A stretch of 64,000 nucleotides of DNA. Source: Wocania arenilitoris. Its GTDB lineage: Bacteria > Bacteroidota > Bacteroidia > Flavobacteriales > Flavobacteriaceae. The stretch lies in contig NZ_JAKKDU010000013.1 in the NCBI RefSeq assembly GCF_021728535.1, positions 47,104 through 111,103 on the forward strand. Direction: 5' to 3'. Under the pieces are notes generated by a model. It ran no database searches. It was given only the letters and a program-made list of their open reading frames with translations, and was not told where the DNA came from. A program made the position numbers and the translations under genes. Positions 25,070 to 34,276 of this stretch are shown here, in pieces; the stretch's first letter is position 1; the number at the start of each line of letters is the position of its first letter.

Positions 25070-26377
25070 TTATTTCTGATTTGCATGCCATTCCTCAGAC
25101 GTAGGAGGAACCTCAACATCTTTCATTAAGGCTTCTTTATCTCCATTATACGTTTTGGTAATAGTATTTCCATTTCTTGTTAAACCGTTAAAGGTTCCTT
25201 TATCAACCTCATCCCAAAGTGCATATTTTGCTTTTCCATCTACAGTTAAAAGTCCAAAATGCTTTTCAGAATTACCAGAATTATCTCCACCTTTCCATGG
25301 TTCGTCAAATCCTTCAAAATAAAAACATGACATTCCCGCTTCGTTAGTCCAATCTCTCATGTGTTTATAATAGAGTGCCTCTTTATACTCATCACATGCT
25401 TTTGATCCAGTGTTCCCGTAATGACCAGATGAAAAACTTGCCCATCCAGTTTCGCCGATATGAATAGGTTTATCTAAACCAAGGCTTTCCATGTATTTCT
25501 TTACGCTTTCGTACTGCATCATAGCATACTTTTTTGCTTTCAACATTGATATTTCAATTTTCTCTAAATCTGTTTTACCTTCAAACCCTTCTTGGTTTAA
25601 CCAAAATTCTGGTTGATAATGCGTATCGTGCATAGGATAAGTGTGAACGGAAAGAAAATCTACGGCTTTAATTAATTCATTTAAATCTTCAACGTGGTAC
25701 TCTTCGCCACCTCCACCCCAGGACGCAAAATTATCAGAGCTTGTTATCCACAAATCCTTAGATAGTTTCCCTTCTTTTTTTAAACCCTGAAGATGATTAA
25801 CCCATTTTAATATGACTCCTGGTTGAACATAATAACTTGCTGCCCATTTAACCATAGCCTCATTACCAACAGCAATAATCTTTATAATATCTGGATACTT
25901 ACTTGCTAATGCTACAGCTCTATTTATCTCAGCTGCGTTTTCTTCATTCTCTTGGTTGTGATCTGGCTCACCATCTCCCGAATGAAATGAATTTTTACAA
26001 TCAACCCATGCTCCTAACATGACATACATTTCAAAATTAGGATCCTCTTTTTTCATATCGCTAATAACTTTAACCAAATTAGCGGCTTGAGGTTTAAGCA
26101 ACTTATAAGTACGTATTAACTTTATACCCATGGCTGATAAAATTTTCATATCCTCTTTAAGCTCATCCATTGTTGGTTCGATAGTATGATCTGCATACCT
26201 GTAACCTCCATATGACATCGCCGAGTAATTAGAATTCCCTAAAATATCTTTAGCTGAAACTTCTTTTATTGAAACCTCTTCTTTCACATTATTCTTTTTA
26301 ACTTTACCACAAGACGTCATTAAACCGATTAAAAAAATCAGTCCACAAATTCTAATGATTGAAAAATAATTTTTCAT
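25070..26377 (-). CDS. GH17 beta-1,3-glucanase lipoprotein
   Basis: A 435-residue GH17 enzyme and the only one of the four in this locus with an export signal; the lipobox is LMTSC (C23). Catalytic residues are E173 (IAVGNEAMVKWA) and E309 (IHIGETGWASFSSG). Other landmarks are SYGGYR, IRTYKLL, VMLGAWVDC, SVHTYPMHDTHY and CFYFEGFDEPWKGG. It should act in the periplasm or on the cell surface. It is a close paralogue of the next gene, which lacks the signal, so the cell has an exported and a cytoplasmic version of the same enzyme side by side. Confidence 0.9.
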   Translation of the reverse strand: MKNYFSIIRICGLIFLIGLMTSCGKVKKNNVKEEVSIKEVSAKDILGNSNYSAMSYGGYRYADHTIEPTMDELKEDMKILSAMGIKLIRTYKLLKPQAANLVKVISDMKKEDPNFEMYVMLGAWVDCKNSFHSGDGEPDHNQENEENAAEINRAVALASKYPDIIKIIAVGNEAMVKWAASYYVQPGVILKWVNHLQGLKKEGKLSKDLWITSSDNFASWGGGGEEYHVEDLNELIKAVDFLSVHTYPMHDTHYQPEFWLNQEGFEGKTDLEKIEISMLKAKKYAMMQYESVKKYMESLGLDKPIHIGETGWASFSSGHYGNTGSKACDEYKEALYYKHMRDWTNEAGMSCFYFEGFDEPWKGGDNSGNSEKHFGLLTVDGKAKYALWDEVDKGTFNGLTRNGNTITKTYNGDKEALMKDVEVPPTSEEWHANQK

Positions 26378-26401
26378 AATTATTGCTTTAAACTATCCTT
26401 T

Positions 26402-27562
26402 TTATGCTAATGGAGGAACAAGAGCTTCCAAAAGTAAATCTTCTTTTTTACCGTTAAATGTTTTAGATATTGGCATACCATCTCTTGTTAATCCTTTAAA
26501 AACACCATTATCAACTAAATCCCATATAGCATATTTTGCTTCTCCTTTTAGGTTTATAAGCCCGAAATGGTTTTCTGAACCACCTTCGTTTGCTGCATCT
26601 TTCCATTGCTCATCAAAAGCTTCAAAATAAAAACAAGAAACGTTTTGTTTTTTACTCCAATCTCTAATAAGTTTATAATATTTTCCCGACTTATACTCAT
26701 CTGCAGCTTTAGATCCATCGGCTCCATATGGTCCATTAGAAACAGTTGCCCAACCCGTTTCTCCAATATGAACTGGTTTATTTATCCCCAAGCTTTTAAC
26801 ATAGTTTGAAACATCTTCGTATTGATTTGTTGCAAATTTAAGAGCTCTTTGCATTCCCGATTCAATTTTCTCTTTATTAGAAAAACCCCACTCATTGTCT
26901 GGCACCAACCAAAAGGCAGGATTATAGTGAGAGTTATGCATAGGATAAGTATGCATAGATATATAATCTACTGCCTTAATAAGGTTAGTTAAATCATCTG
27001 TCCTATATATAGGATCTCCTCCACCCCATGATGAAAAATCATCCGAGCTTGTAATCCATAAATCTTTAGAAAGTTCTCCCGCCTTTTTCAATTCTTGTAA
27101 ATAATTAACCCACTTAAGAATTACGTTGGGGCGAACAAAATAGTTTGTTGCCCAATGTACCATTGCTTCGTTTCCAACAGCAATAATTTTAACAATATCT
27201 GGGTAATCTTTTGCTAATGCTACTGCTCTATCAATTTCTCCTGCATTATGTTCACTTTCAACCTCATGATTAGGCACATGTTCTGTCCATGCATTATGGC
27301 AATCAATCCATGCTCCTAACATGACATACATTTCGAAATTAGGGTCTTCTTCTTTTAATTCCGCAATTGCTTTTAACAGGTTAGGTGCTTGCTGTAATTG
27401 AACATTATATGTTCTTAAAATCTTAACTCCCATAGCAGCTAAGATTTTCATATCCTCTTTAAGCTGATCTATTGTAGGTTGAATATCTCTAGTCTTCTGC
27501 CTATATCCTCCATAGGAAATTGCCAAATATTCTGGGTTACCTAAAATTTCTTTTGCTGTCAT
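26402..27562 (-). CDS. GH17 beta-1,3-glucanase, cytoplasmic version
   Basis: A 386-residue GH17 protein that begins directly with MTAKEILGNPEYLAISYGGY, the same sequence that follows the linker in the lipoprotein paralogue at 25,070, and has no signal peptide. Catalytic residues are E132 (IAVGNEAMVHWA) and E268 (VHIGETGWATVS). The two genes are 24 bp apart and align along the full catalytic domain, so they arose by tandem duplication with loss or gain of the export signal. Cytoplasmic placement fits with the phosphorylase gene immediately upstream (84 bp). Confidence 0.9.
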   Translation of the reverse strand: MTAKEILGNPEYLAISYGGYRQKTRDIQPTIDQLKEDMKILAAMGVKILRTYNVQLQQAPNLLKAIAELKEEDPNFEMYVMLGAWIDCHNAWTEHVPNHEVESEHNAGEIDRAVALAKDYPDIVKIIAVGNEAMVHWATNYFVRPNVILKWVNYLQELKKAGELSKDLWITSSDDFSSWGGGDPIYRTDDLTNLIKAVDYISMHTYPMHNSHYNPAFWLVPDNEWGFSNKEKIESGMQRALKFATNQYEDVSNYVKSLGINKPVHIGETGWATVSNGPYGADGSKAADEYKSGKYYKLIRDWSKKQNVSCFYFEAFDEQWKDAANEGGSENHFGLINLKGEAKYAIWDLVDNGVFKGLTRDGMPISKTFNGKKEDLLLEALVPPLA

Positions 27563-27646
27563 ATATTTTAAAAACTATTGCTAGTATCTAATTAAAATTA
27601 TAAGTAAAATTTACTTAATCATTTACTACTTACTCTTCTCTATTCT

Positions 27647-30600
27647 TTATTTTAAATTGGCTGCATTAACATAAACAGTTATTTGTGCTACTTCACCAGT
27701 TCGCATAAAAATTTGTTTACTTATTTCTGAATCAATCATTAAACTTTCTATAGCTTTTGAATTACCATTCTTAAATGTTATTTCTAAACTTTCTTTTTCA
27801 GAAATTTGATACACTATTGGTACTTGGCAATATGTAAATCCTAATGAATTTTTTGCCATTTTAATACTTTTACTTTCTTTAAAAACATTAATAAAATCAA
27901 AATTTGTAGCGCTTGTAAAAAACTCTTCTTTTCTTAATAAGCATGGGTTAAAAAATAATTTTCCTTGTGTTACAAATACGCCTAGCTCTCCAAAACGACT
28001 TAAAATATCTTCTTTTACCTGACCTGTCATTCCTGGTTGTTGAGCACCTTTCCCACCTGGTGTATGCGAATATGGGTCTGTTGGAAATGCACCATATAAT
28101 TCTGGAGATTTATGCACACCTATGCCTTCGTTTATTTCATAAAAGTGTTCTAGCAGATGCCCAATTACTATTTCATTTTCCCCATCATTAACTGCTTTTA
28201 AACAGCATTCTTGAACTGCCAATAATAGTTTTGAAACCATATGCCAATAGATAGACCCTAATCCTTCGTAACCATAAAAAGTTCCTGATCTTCCTGTAAA
28301 TGCTTTATGATTAAAAACGTCTTCAAAAACTTGTAACACTTTTTTAGTATCCAATTTTAAAAGTGTCTCATATTTTGTTCCTTTTAGCTTTTCTAAAGCT
28401 TCAGATACATCACTTGCATTTTTAAAGTTTCCGTTGAAGTGGTATTCACCGTTTACGTCCTTTTCTATAATTTGAACATTTCCATCACTTAATAATTCTT
28501 GCAACAATTTTGATGAAAAAACAGCATCTTCAGAGATTGTATTTCTATCTAAAAACCCTTTTAACTCTTTATTTGGATATAGTAAATAGCTATACTGATC
28601 TGGTCTAAATAGTTTACTTTGTTTTAAAGCGTTTAATACATTTAATGCTTCTTTAGCACTTAAGTAACCTGAGCTTAAAACTGCTACCTGACCTTCTAAC
28701 ATTTCGCTTAAGTAAGAAATTGAAATCGAATCATCACTATTTACAGTCATTAAATTGTAAGCATGATATAAATTATCTGAGCGTTTATTAGCTCTAATAG
28801 AGTGTTCTAAATAAGATTTGCTAATACTTACAAAATCTTTTAGTTTGTTAATTGAAAGTAACGATTTTCTTCCCGAAAAAGCATGGTCATATATACGAGT
28901 TCTATAATCACTACCTGCTTGACCTAAACTATCTAGTATAATTTTTTTATCAGTATCACTAATTGATGTTGATAATAAGTTTTTATTGTTTTCAAAGGTT
29001 TCTAAAACACTACTAAAAAAGTCAAATATTTCTGTTGATACTTCTACTTCGTTGGTTGTTGCAGTAGCTAACAATTCTTCAAAGAAGTTGAAAAATCTGC
29101 GCAGGTAATACAATGTAACCATAGAAACTCCATTACCTACCAATGCATTATTAGCATCATTCCATTCAGGACGTTGGGTATTCATCCAAATACCTCCTTC
29201 TGGAATAAAGTTAGATAACTTTGCTAATGATGTTGCTAATATTTTTTCAATAAAATTGGCTTTTACAATAAATCTATTTTCATCTCTAAGCAAAGCACCA
29301 TCGGCTCCTAATTGTTCTCTTTCTTCATTAATTCTGTGATCAGAATCATCATCAAAAATAATTGTGTCTTTTGGATTTTTTAATAAATCATTATAAGGTT
29401 TAATTTTATATGGCACGTTGGCATATACAAATAAATCTTTTGTAAAGAACTCTTCTAACTTACCTGGTTTATGATTATTTATAAACTCTAAAAATTTAAG
29501 TAAATAAATAATTTGGTGATCTCCCCAATAGCCAATATAAGACCAGGGGTCGTCTGGTTCAATAACCTCCCAATCAAAACCGCCTTTTGTTACTCGATAT
29601 GGATTATATCCGTCAAATGTTGTGGCGTTTAAAAATTTATGAATCATACTTTCAATAAACTCTGGGTATGAATGCGCCAAGGCTTCCCAGTTTTGAAAGA
29701 TGTCTCTCCAGTTTCCTTCGTAATCTAAAATTTTAGATCCATCAATTTCACTTCTTGTATTAATAGAGAACTTATTCCATGGACGACTTGGATCTCCATG
29801 TCGACGACTAAATTTTAATGGCATATACTCTAAACAAAGACGCCTAAAGTTTTTGTCTTCACTACTATATGCCATTTCTTGTATATCTGCTAATGAGAAT
29901 ACTTCTGGAAGTGCATCAATTATACTTTCGGATTTCCGAGCTACTTTTTTATTGGCATTAAAAAGGTAATTTCTAAAATCCCATTTCTCAATTTGATACC
30001 CATCATCAAATATTCCGCCACGCATGATATTAAATAATGTGTTAGCAAAATGACGTGTATCTCTTAAACTGTCTGCAGTAACTTGTATAGCATCAGATGC
30101 GGCATTGAGTTCTACAAGACGTTTGGTTCCTAAATCTATATCTTCATTAACTATATCAATTAATGATTTATCCTCTTTAATTTGTTTTAATAGCAAAGCA
30201 ATATCAGAATGATCTTGGTTTACATTAGCAACGAATATCCATTCTTTAGAAGAATTTGCCAGTAATTCAATTTCTGTAGAAACAAAATAAGCACCTTTTT
30301 CAGCCTTTATATCTTCTTCTTGATCTATAGGTTTACGCGACCTAAAATTATCAAGTTGCAAAGAAGATAGCATATACTTAGGGTTATCTAATCCTAAAGA
30401 CCAAACGACATTAGCTTTTAATGCTTCGCTGGCTTCTGCTTTATCAACCAGAATAGCACTCAGTGCATAAATTCCAAGTCCTGTTGATGCTTCTAGCTCA
30501 TTACGCTTATATGCGTCTACTAGATTACTTGACGTATTCTGAGTATCACTACCAATACTGGCTGGCATAATATTTTGAATACCATCTAAAAGTGTTATAC

Positions 30601-31072
30601 TTAAAGCATTTTTAGATGTATTGATTAATGTAGATTTTTTAGCAAAGCCAAACTTATCAGTAGAACACCACTGATATCTAAATGTTAACTCTAAATCATG
30701 ATTAATTTCTTCAAAAACAATTTTATTACCAAACCTGTTTTTGTATAAATTTTGAGTGGTTGTATATTTTCCTAAAGATCTAACCGCTAACGGCTCCCAC
30801 ATGAATTCTTGACCATTCTTTAACACTTTAAAAATAGATTTACTCCCTGTTATATCTGCCGATTCGGTTATCTTATCATCAGTATAATAAGGAAATAAAG
30901 CGTATTCAGAATTTTTTCGTCCTGCGGCTAATCCGCCATTGCTAGAAATAAACATCCAGTGATTAGAATCACTTACAATGCTCATAAAAAATGGTCGCAT
31001 TTCATCGTTATTGGAAATCTTATAGAATTGTTCTCCATTAAGATTTACTAATTCTCCCTTGACCTCTTTCAT
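27647..31072 (-). CDS. Large beta-1,3-glucan phosphorylase-like protein (GH149/GH161 type)
   Basis: A 1141-residue protein without a signal peptide. The N-terminal half opens with the beta-sandwich found in clan GH-Q phosphorylases (MSIVSDSNHWMFISSNGGL, SEYALFPYYTDDKI). The (alpha/alpha)6 part contains DYEGNWRDIFQNWEALAHSY, GYNPYRVTKGGFDWEV and SYIGYWGDHQIIYLLKFLEF, which hold the putative catalytic Asp and phosphate-binding features. A C-terminal segment, GSIYWHMVSKLLLAVQE with SPELYGAFPTDPYSHTP, also fits. The size (about 1,100 residues) and the gene neighbours GH17 and GH30 point to the beta-1,3-oligoglucan phosphorylase family GH149, with GH161 as the alternative; I cannot decide between them from memory. 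The reaction would give glucose 1-phosphate from imported laminari-oligosaccharides. It starts a transcript after the terminator at 31,152. Confidence 0.72.
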   Translation of the reverse strand: MKEVKGELVNLNGEQFYKISNNDEMRPFFMSIVSDSNHWMFISSNGGLAAGRKNSEYALFPYYTDDKITESADITGSKSIFKVLKNGQEFMWEPLAVRSLGKYTTTQNLYKNRFGNKIVFEEINHDLELTFRYQWCSTDKFGFAKKSTLINTSKNALSITLLDGIQNIMPASIGSDTQNTSSNLVDAYKRNELEASTGLGIYALSAILVDKAEASEALKANVVWSLGLDNPKYMLSSLQLDNFRSRKPIDQEEDIKAEKGAYFVSTEIELLANSSKEWIFVANVNQDHSDIALLLKQIKEDKSLIDIVNEDIDLGTKRLVELNAASDAIQVTADSLRDTRHFANTLFNIMRGGIFDDGYQIEKWDFRNYLFNANKKVARKSESIIDALPEVFSLADIQEMAYSSEDKNFRRLCLEYMPLKFSRRHGDPSRPWNKFSINTRSEIDGSKILDYEGNWRDIFQNWEALAHSYPEFIESMIHKFLNATTFDGYNPYRVTKGGFDWEVIEPDDPWSYIGYWGDHQIIYLLKFLEFINNHKPGKLEEFFTKDLFVYANVPYKIKPYNDLLKNPKDTIIFDDDSDHRINEEREQLGADGALLRDENRFIVKANFIEKILATSLAKLSNFIPEGGIWMNTQRPEWNDANNALVGNGVSMVTLYYLRRFFNFFEELLATATTNEVEVSTEIFDFFSSVLETFENNKNLLSTSISDTDKKIILDSLGQAGSDYRTRIYDHAFSGRKSLLSINKLKDFVSISKSYLEHSIRANKRSDNLYHAYNLMTVNSDDSISISYLSEMLEGQVAVLSSGYLSAKEALNVLNALKQSKLFRPDQYSYLLYPNKELKGFLDRNTISEDAVFSSKLLQELLSDGNVQIIEKDVNGEYHFNGNFKNASDVSEALEKLKGTKYETLLKLDTKKVLQVFEDVFNHKAFTGRSGTFYGYEGLGSIYWHMVSKLLLAVQECCLKAVNDGENEIVIGHLLEHFYEINEGIGVHKSPELYGAFPTDPYSHTPGGKGAQQPGMTGQVKEDILSRFGELGVFVTQGKLFFNPCLLRKEEFFTSATNFDFINVFKESKSIKMAKNSLGFTYCQVPIVYQISEKESLEITFKNGNSKAIESLMIDSEISKQIFMRTGEVAQITVYVNAANLK

Positions 31073-31151
31073 TTGGTTAGAAACTTTTGGTTTGTCTAGA
31101 AAAACTGTGTTGTTAATTTTAAATTCTTACAGTTTTGATTTTTTTTATATA

Positions 31152-31187
31152 AAAAAGGCTAGCTAGTAAAATTTAGCTAGCCTTTTT
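31152..31187 (-). terminator. Strong hairpin terminator between glucan-binding lipoprotein and phosphorylase genes
   Basis: A perfect 14-bp stem: 31152-31165 pairs with 31174-31187 across an 8-base loop. The stem contains ggctagcta and is flanked by A-runs and T-runs on both sides, so it can work in either direction. It lies 27 bp past the stop of the lipoprotein gene at 31,214 and before the start of the phosphorylase gene. Confidence 0.85.
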
Positions 31188-31213
31188 AATCTTATAACAT
31201 TAATTTAAGTCTA

Positions 31214-33331
31214 TTATGGGTTCAGCACTATAGAAACATTGTCAAGGTTAAAAGTTGCACCACACCCGTCTACGGCTCCACAAGGTAGATTGTACTGCAA
31301 CGTAATACCTCCACTAACGTCTGCACCTGCAGGAATGGTAAATGTATGAGTATATGGTGTCCATGTGCTTTGGTCTGTTGGAGCAGGAAGGTTCTCAGTA
31401 AACGATACGCCTCCTGCATCTACTTCACCAAAAACAGCTAAATTAATTACTGCTCCAGGTGAAGTGACACCGCTCAATAAATAATCAAACTTAATTTCAA
31501 CAGTATCACCAGCACTAACAGTTCCAGCTCCTTTTCTTTCTTGTTTAAGCGTGGCATTAGATCCTGCAGCATTACTGCCCACTGACACTATTTTTCCAGA
31601 CCAACTACCTCCATTGTTCGCGGCATCAATTGTAATGGTTCCACCATTATCGAATACCTCCCAACCAGCGAAGTCTCCTGTTTCAAAATCACCATTATTG
31701 GCTATTCCAGTGGTCGTTCCACCACCGCCAGTGCCAGTGCCGCCACCGCCAGTGGCGCCATCAACTTTAGTTATATCATCTATATAAAGAGAACCAGTAT
31801 TTGGCTTAAATCCAGTTTGATCTCCTACATCTGGACGAATCAATATTCTGTTCACTCCACCTGGAACGTTTGTTAATGTAAAAGTAAGTTCTACCCACTC
31901 GTTGGCAGCAGTAATTTCTTGTACATCACCAACAGGCTGGTTTGTTCCATCTACTTCTACTTGAAATAACACATTAGTTGGTGCTACAGTAGAATAGAAT
32001 TTCGCTTTGTAAACGGTAGTTGCTTGATCTAAACCAGCATCAAAAACAAATCCTATACCGCCCCACCAATCATTAGCAGTGGTGTGCGCAGCTTCGTACA
32101 CATTAGGGCTCGTATTTATTCCTCCAGAGACTGGGTTAGCAATTAATGCGCCTCCTGTGTTAAATTCTGAAGCGGTTACTCCTGCTAAATTATTTTCAAA
32201 ATTTAAAATTACAGTTTCATTAGAACTACCGCCGCCAGAAGCTTCTGATGTTTGAACAATATCGTCAAAGTAGTAAACGTCTCCATCACAACCAGCGCCT
32301 CGCTCGAAATAAATAATCATACTTTTATATGTACCTGTTGTTACATCTGAAAAATCGAAAGTTAGTTCTTGCCACGCACCGGTAGTAGTAATAGATGCAA
32401 CTTTCTCAACTGCAGGATCTGTATCTGGAAAAGGCAAACGCTCTAATCGCAAGGTGACATCTGTAACTTGAGTTTCAGCTAGAACCTTCATTTTAAACAC
32501 ATTGTTTATACGTGTTGTAAAATCTAATGCTGTCGCTAATTCGGTTCCCACCCCTGACCATGTTTCACAACCTGAAGTTTTAACAAATTGCTGTACATTG
32601 CAACTGGTATTTATACCTTCTATTAATGGGTTATCTACTATACTCGCAGATGTATTACCAAATGCTTCAAAAGTATGGGCTAAATCGTTTGTCTGGAAAG
32701 TCCAATTAAGATCTCCATTTGCTGGATCTATATTTTCGGCTGTTTCTGGATCGCATGGAATAGCCGAAACAATAACAGTTCTTTGAACTTCATCTGCTGC
32801 GTTACCTTGAGAATCGGAAACATTATATGTTATTACATAGGTGCCTTCTGTATTCGTATCTACTGTATCGCCTCCAACAACTATGTTAGCTGTAATATCG
32901 CCATCAACCTCATCAAGTGCTGTAGCGCCAGGGTCTGTAAAGGTATCCCCTAATGTTACATTTATTGTTGCATCTCCTATTAAGGCAATTAGCGGTGCAT
33001 CTTTGTCTAACACCATTATTGTTGACTCGAATGTCTCTGACGATCCAGCAACATTAATAGCGGTTAATGTTACCGTGTAAGACCCAATACTATAGGCAAA
33101 TACAGGGTCGATTAAACTTGAGGTAGAATTGTTTTGATCACCAAAACTCCAAGTATACTTGTTAGCATTCTCTGATGTATTAATAAATGTGGCTACTCCT
33201 GCATCGCTTAGCGTATAAGTAAATCCTGCAGTAACTGTTGGTAAAATCGCATCATCGTCTTCGCAACCAATAAAAGCTATCGCTAAAATTAGTATTGAAA
33301 TTTGTTTAAATTTTCTAAATAATTGTTTCAT
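31214..33331 (-). CDS. PKD-containing surface glycan-binding-like lipoprotein
   Basis: A 705-residue lipoprotein: lipobox AIAFIGC (C23) followed by EDDD, the acidic export signal that sends Bacteroidota lipoproteins to the cell surface. Domains in order are a PKD fold (about 35-108; FINTSENANKYTWSFGDQNN), a DUF5011/HYR-like Ig domain (about 112-190; DPGATALDEVDGDITANI), then three jelly-roll, carbohydrate-binding-like domains (about 195-360, 375-545 and 560-705), each with NFEN-, N.GDFE- or similar edges and conserved aromatic residues. No catalytic residues are seen. It is the usual type of surface glycan-binding protein of laminarin loci. It is the last gene before the terminator and follows GH16 by 18 bp. 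Confidence 0.82.
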   Translation of the reverse strand: MKQLFRKFKQISILILAIAFIGCEDDDAILPTVTAGFTYTLSDAGVATFINTSENANKYTWSFGDQNNSTSSLIDPVFAYSIGSYTVTLTAINVAGSSETFESTIMVLDKDAPLIALIGDATINVTLGDTFTDPGATALDEVDGDITANIVVGGDTVDTNTEGTYVITYNVSDSQGNAADEVQRTVIVSAIPCDPETAENIDPANGDLNWTFQTNDLAHTFEAFGNTSASIVDNPLIEGINTSCNVQQFVKTSGCETWSGVGTELATALDFTTRINNVFKMKVLAETQVTDVTLRLERLPFPDTDPAVEKVASITTTGAWQELTFDFSDVTTGTYKSMIIYFERGAGCDGDVYYFDDIVQTSEASGGGSSNETVILNFENNLAGVTASEFNTGGALIANPVSGGINTSPNVYEAAHTTANDWWGGIGFVFDAGLDQATTVYKAKFYSTVAPTNVLFQVEVDGTNQPVGDVQEITAANEWVELTFTLTNVPGGVNRILIRPDVGDQTGFKPNTGSLYIDDITKVDGATGGGGTGTGGGGTTTGIANNGDFETGDFAGWEVFDNGGTITIDAANNGGSWSGKIVSVGSNAAGSNATLKQERKGAGTVSAGDTVEIKFDYLLSGVTSPGAVINLAVFGEVDAGGVSFTENLPAPTDQSTWTPYTHTFTIPAGADVSGGITLQYNLPCGAVDGCGATFNLDNVSIVLNP

Positions 33332-33349
33332 TGTTCTTTTTTTTAGTTG

Positions 33350-34243
33350 TTACTGTTTGTATACTCGCACGTAATCTACAAGCATGGTTTTTGGGAATAT
33401 CTCATCGCTGTCTGGAGCTCCAGGGAAATTTCCTCCGACTGCTAAATTTAGTATGATGTAATATGGTTTATTGAACACCCATTCACCTAACTCTCCAGTT
33501 TCATTTGCTGGTGTTACTACAAGATCGGCAGGTGTTATTTGATTGTATAAGGCATCGTCTACATAGAAATTTATATAGTCTTGACCCCACTCAATCCCAA
33601 ATACGTGAAATCCTGCATCTAGACGCTCACCTAAATTATAACTTTTTGTAATTTGACCTTGAGGCATTGTTAAACCTGAATACCCTGGACCATGTATTGT
33701 GCCGCTAATTGCTGTTGGTTCTTGTCTTCTGTATTCCATAATGTCAATTTCTCCACATAATGGCCAATTGGAATCAAGCTGCTCTCCAACATTTTCACAA
33801 TCTGCCCCCAGTAACCAAAATGCTGGCCACAGCCCCGAACCGGAAGGTATCTTTATACGTGCTTCGAACCGCCCATACTGTTGGTCAAATAGCCCCTTTG
33901 TAGAAAGTCTTGCAGAAGTAAATGATGCTCCGTTTAAATTTTCTTTCTGAGCCGTAATTAACAGCATTCCGTTTTGTACAGAAACATTACTTGGGCGATC
34001 TGTGTAGTATTGCAACTCCTTATTTCCCCAGCCGTCAAAACCAGTTCCTATATCGTAACCCCAAATAGCTGGGTTAGGTGCGCCATCTGTATCAAATTCA
34101 TCTGCCCAAACAAGCTCGGTGAATTTTGCTACTGTTTGTGTGTCATCTGTCTCGCAACTATAGATAACAAATACAGCTACCAATAGAAAAGACATAAATA
34201 GCAAGGGTTTTTTCTTTATTTTATCTGTTATTGTTTTATTCAT
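33350..34243 (-). CDS. GH16 endo-beta-1,3-glucanase (laminarinase) lipoprotein
   Basis: A 297-residue enzyme. The signal peptide ends at VIYSC (C30), so it is a lipoprotein with the acidic sequence ETDD after the Cys. The catalytic motif EIDIME gives E165 (nucleophile), D167 and E170 (acid/base). The opening LVWADEFDTDGAPNPAIW, the GFDGWGNKELQYYTDR segment and FEARIKIPSGSGLWPAFWLL are typical of the laminarinase subfamily (GH16_3). It ends with the VDYVRVYKQ strand of the family. It should cut beta-1,3-glucan chains at the surface. It sits between two glycan-binding-like lipoprotein genes. Confidence 0.93.
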   Translation of the reverse strand: MNKTITDKIKKKPLLFMSFLLVAVFVIYSCETDDTQTVAKFTELVWADEFDTDGAPNPAIWGYDIGTGFDGWGNKELQYYTDRPSNVSVQNGMLLITAQKENLNGASFTSARLSTKGLFDQQYGRFEARIKIPSGSGLWPAFWLLGADCENVGEQLDSNWPLCGEIDIMEYRRQEPTAISGTIHGPGYSGLTMPQGQITKSYNLGERLDAGFHVFGIEWGQDYINFYVDDALYNQITPADLVVTPANETGELGEWVFNKPYYIILNLAVGGNFPGAPDSDEIFPKTMLVDYVRVYKQ

Positions 34244-34276
34244 CTTTTATCTTTTTGAATTTTATATTATCTAAGC

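Noticed and set aside
31214..33331. Type IX secretion C-terminal domain on the large surface lipoprotein
   Set aside because: It has a lipobox and ends in a jelly-roll strand (LDNVSIVLNP) without the sorting-domain motifs.
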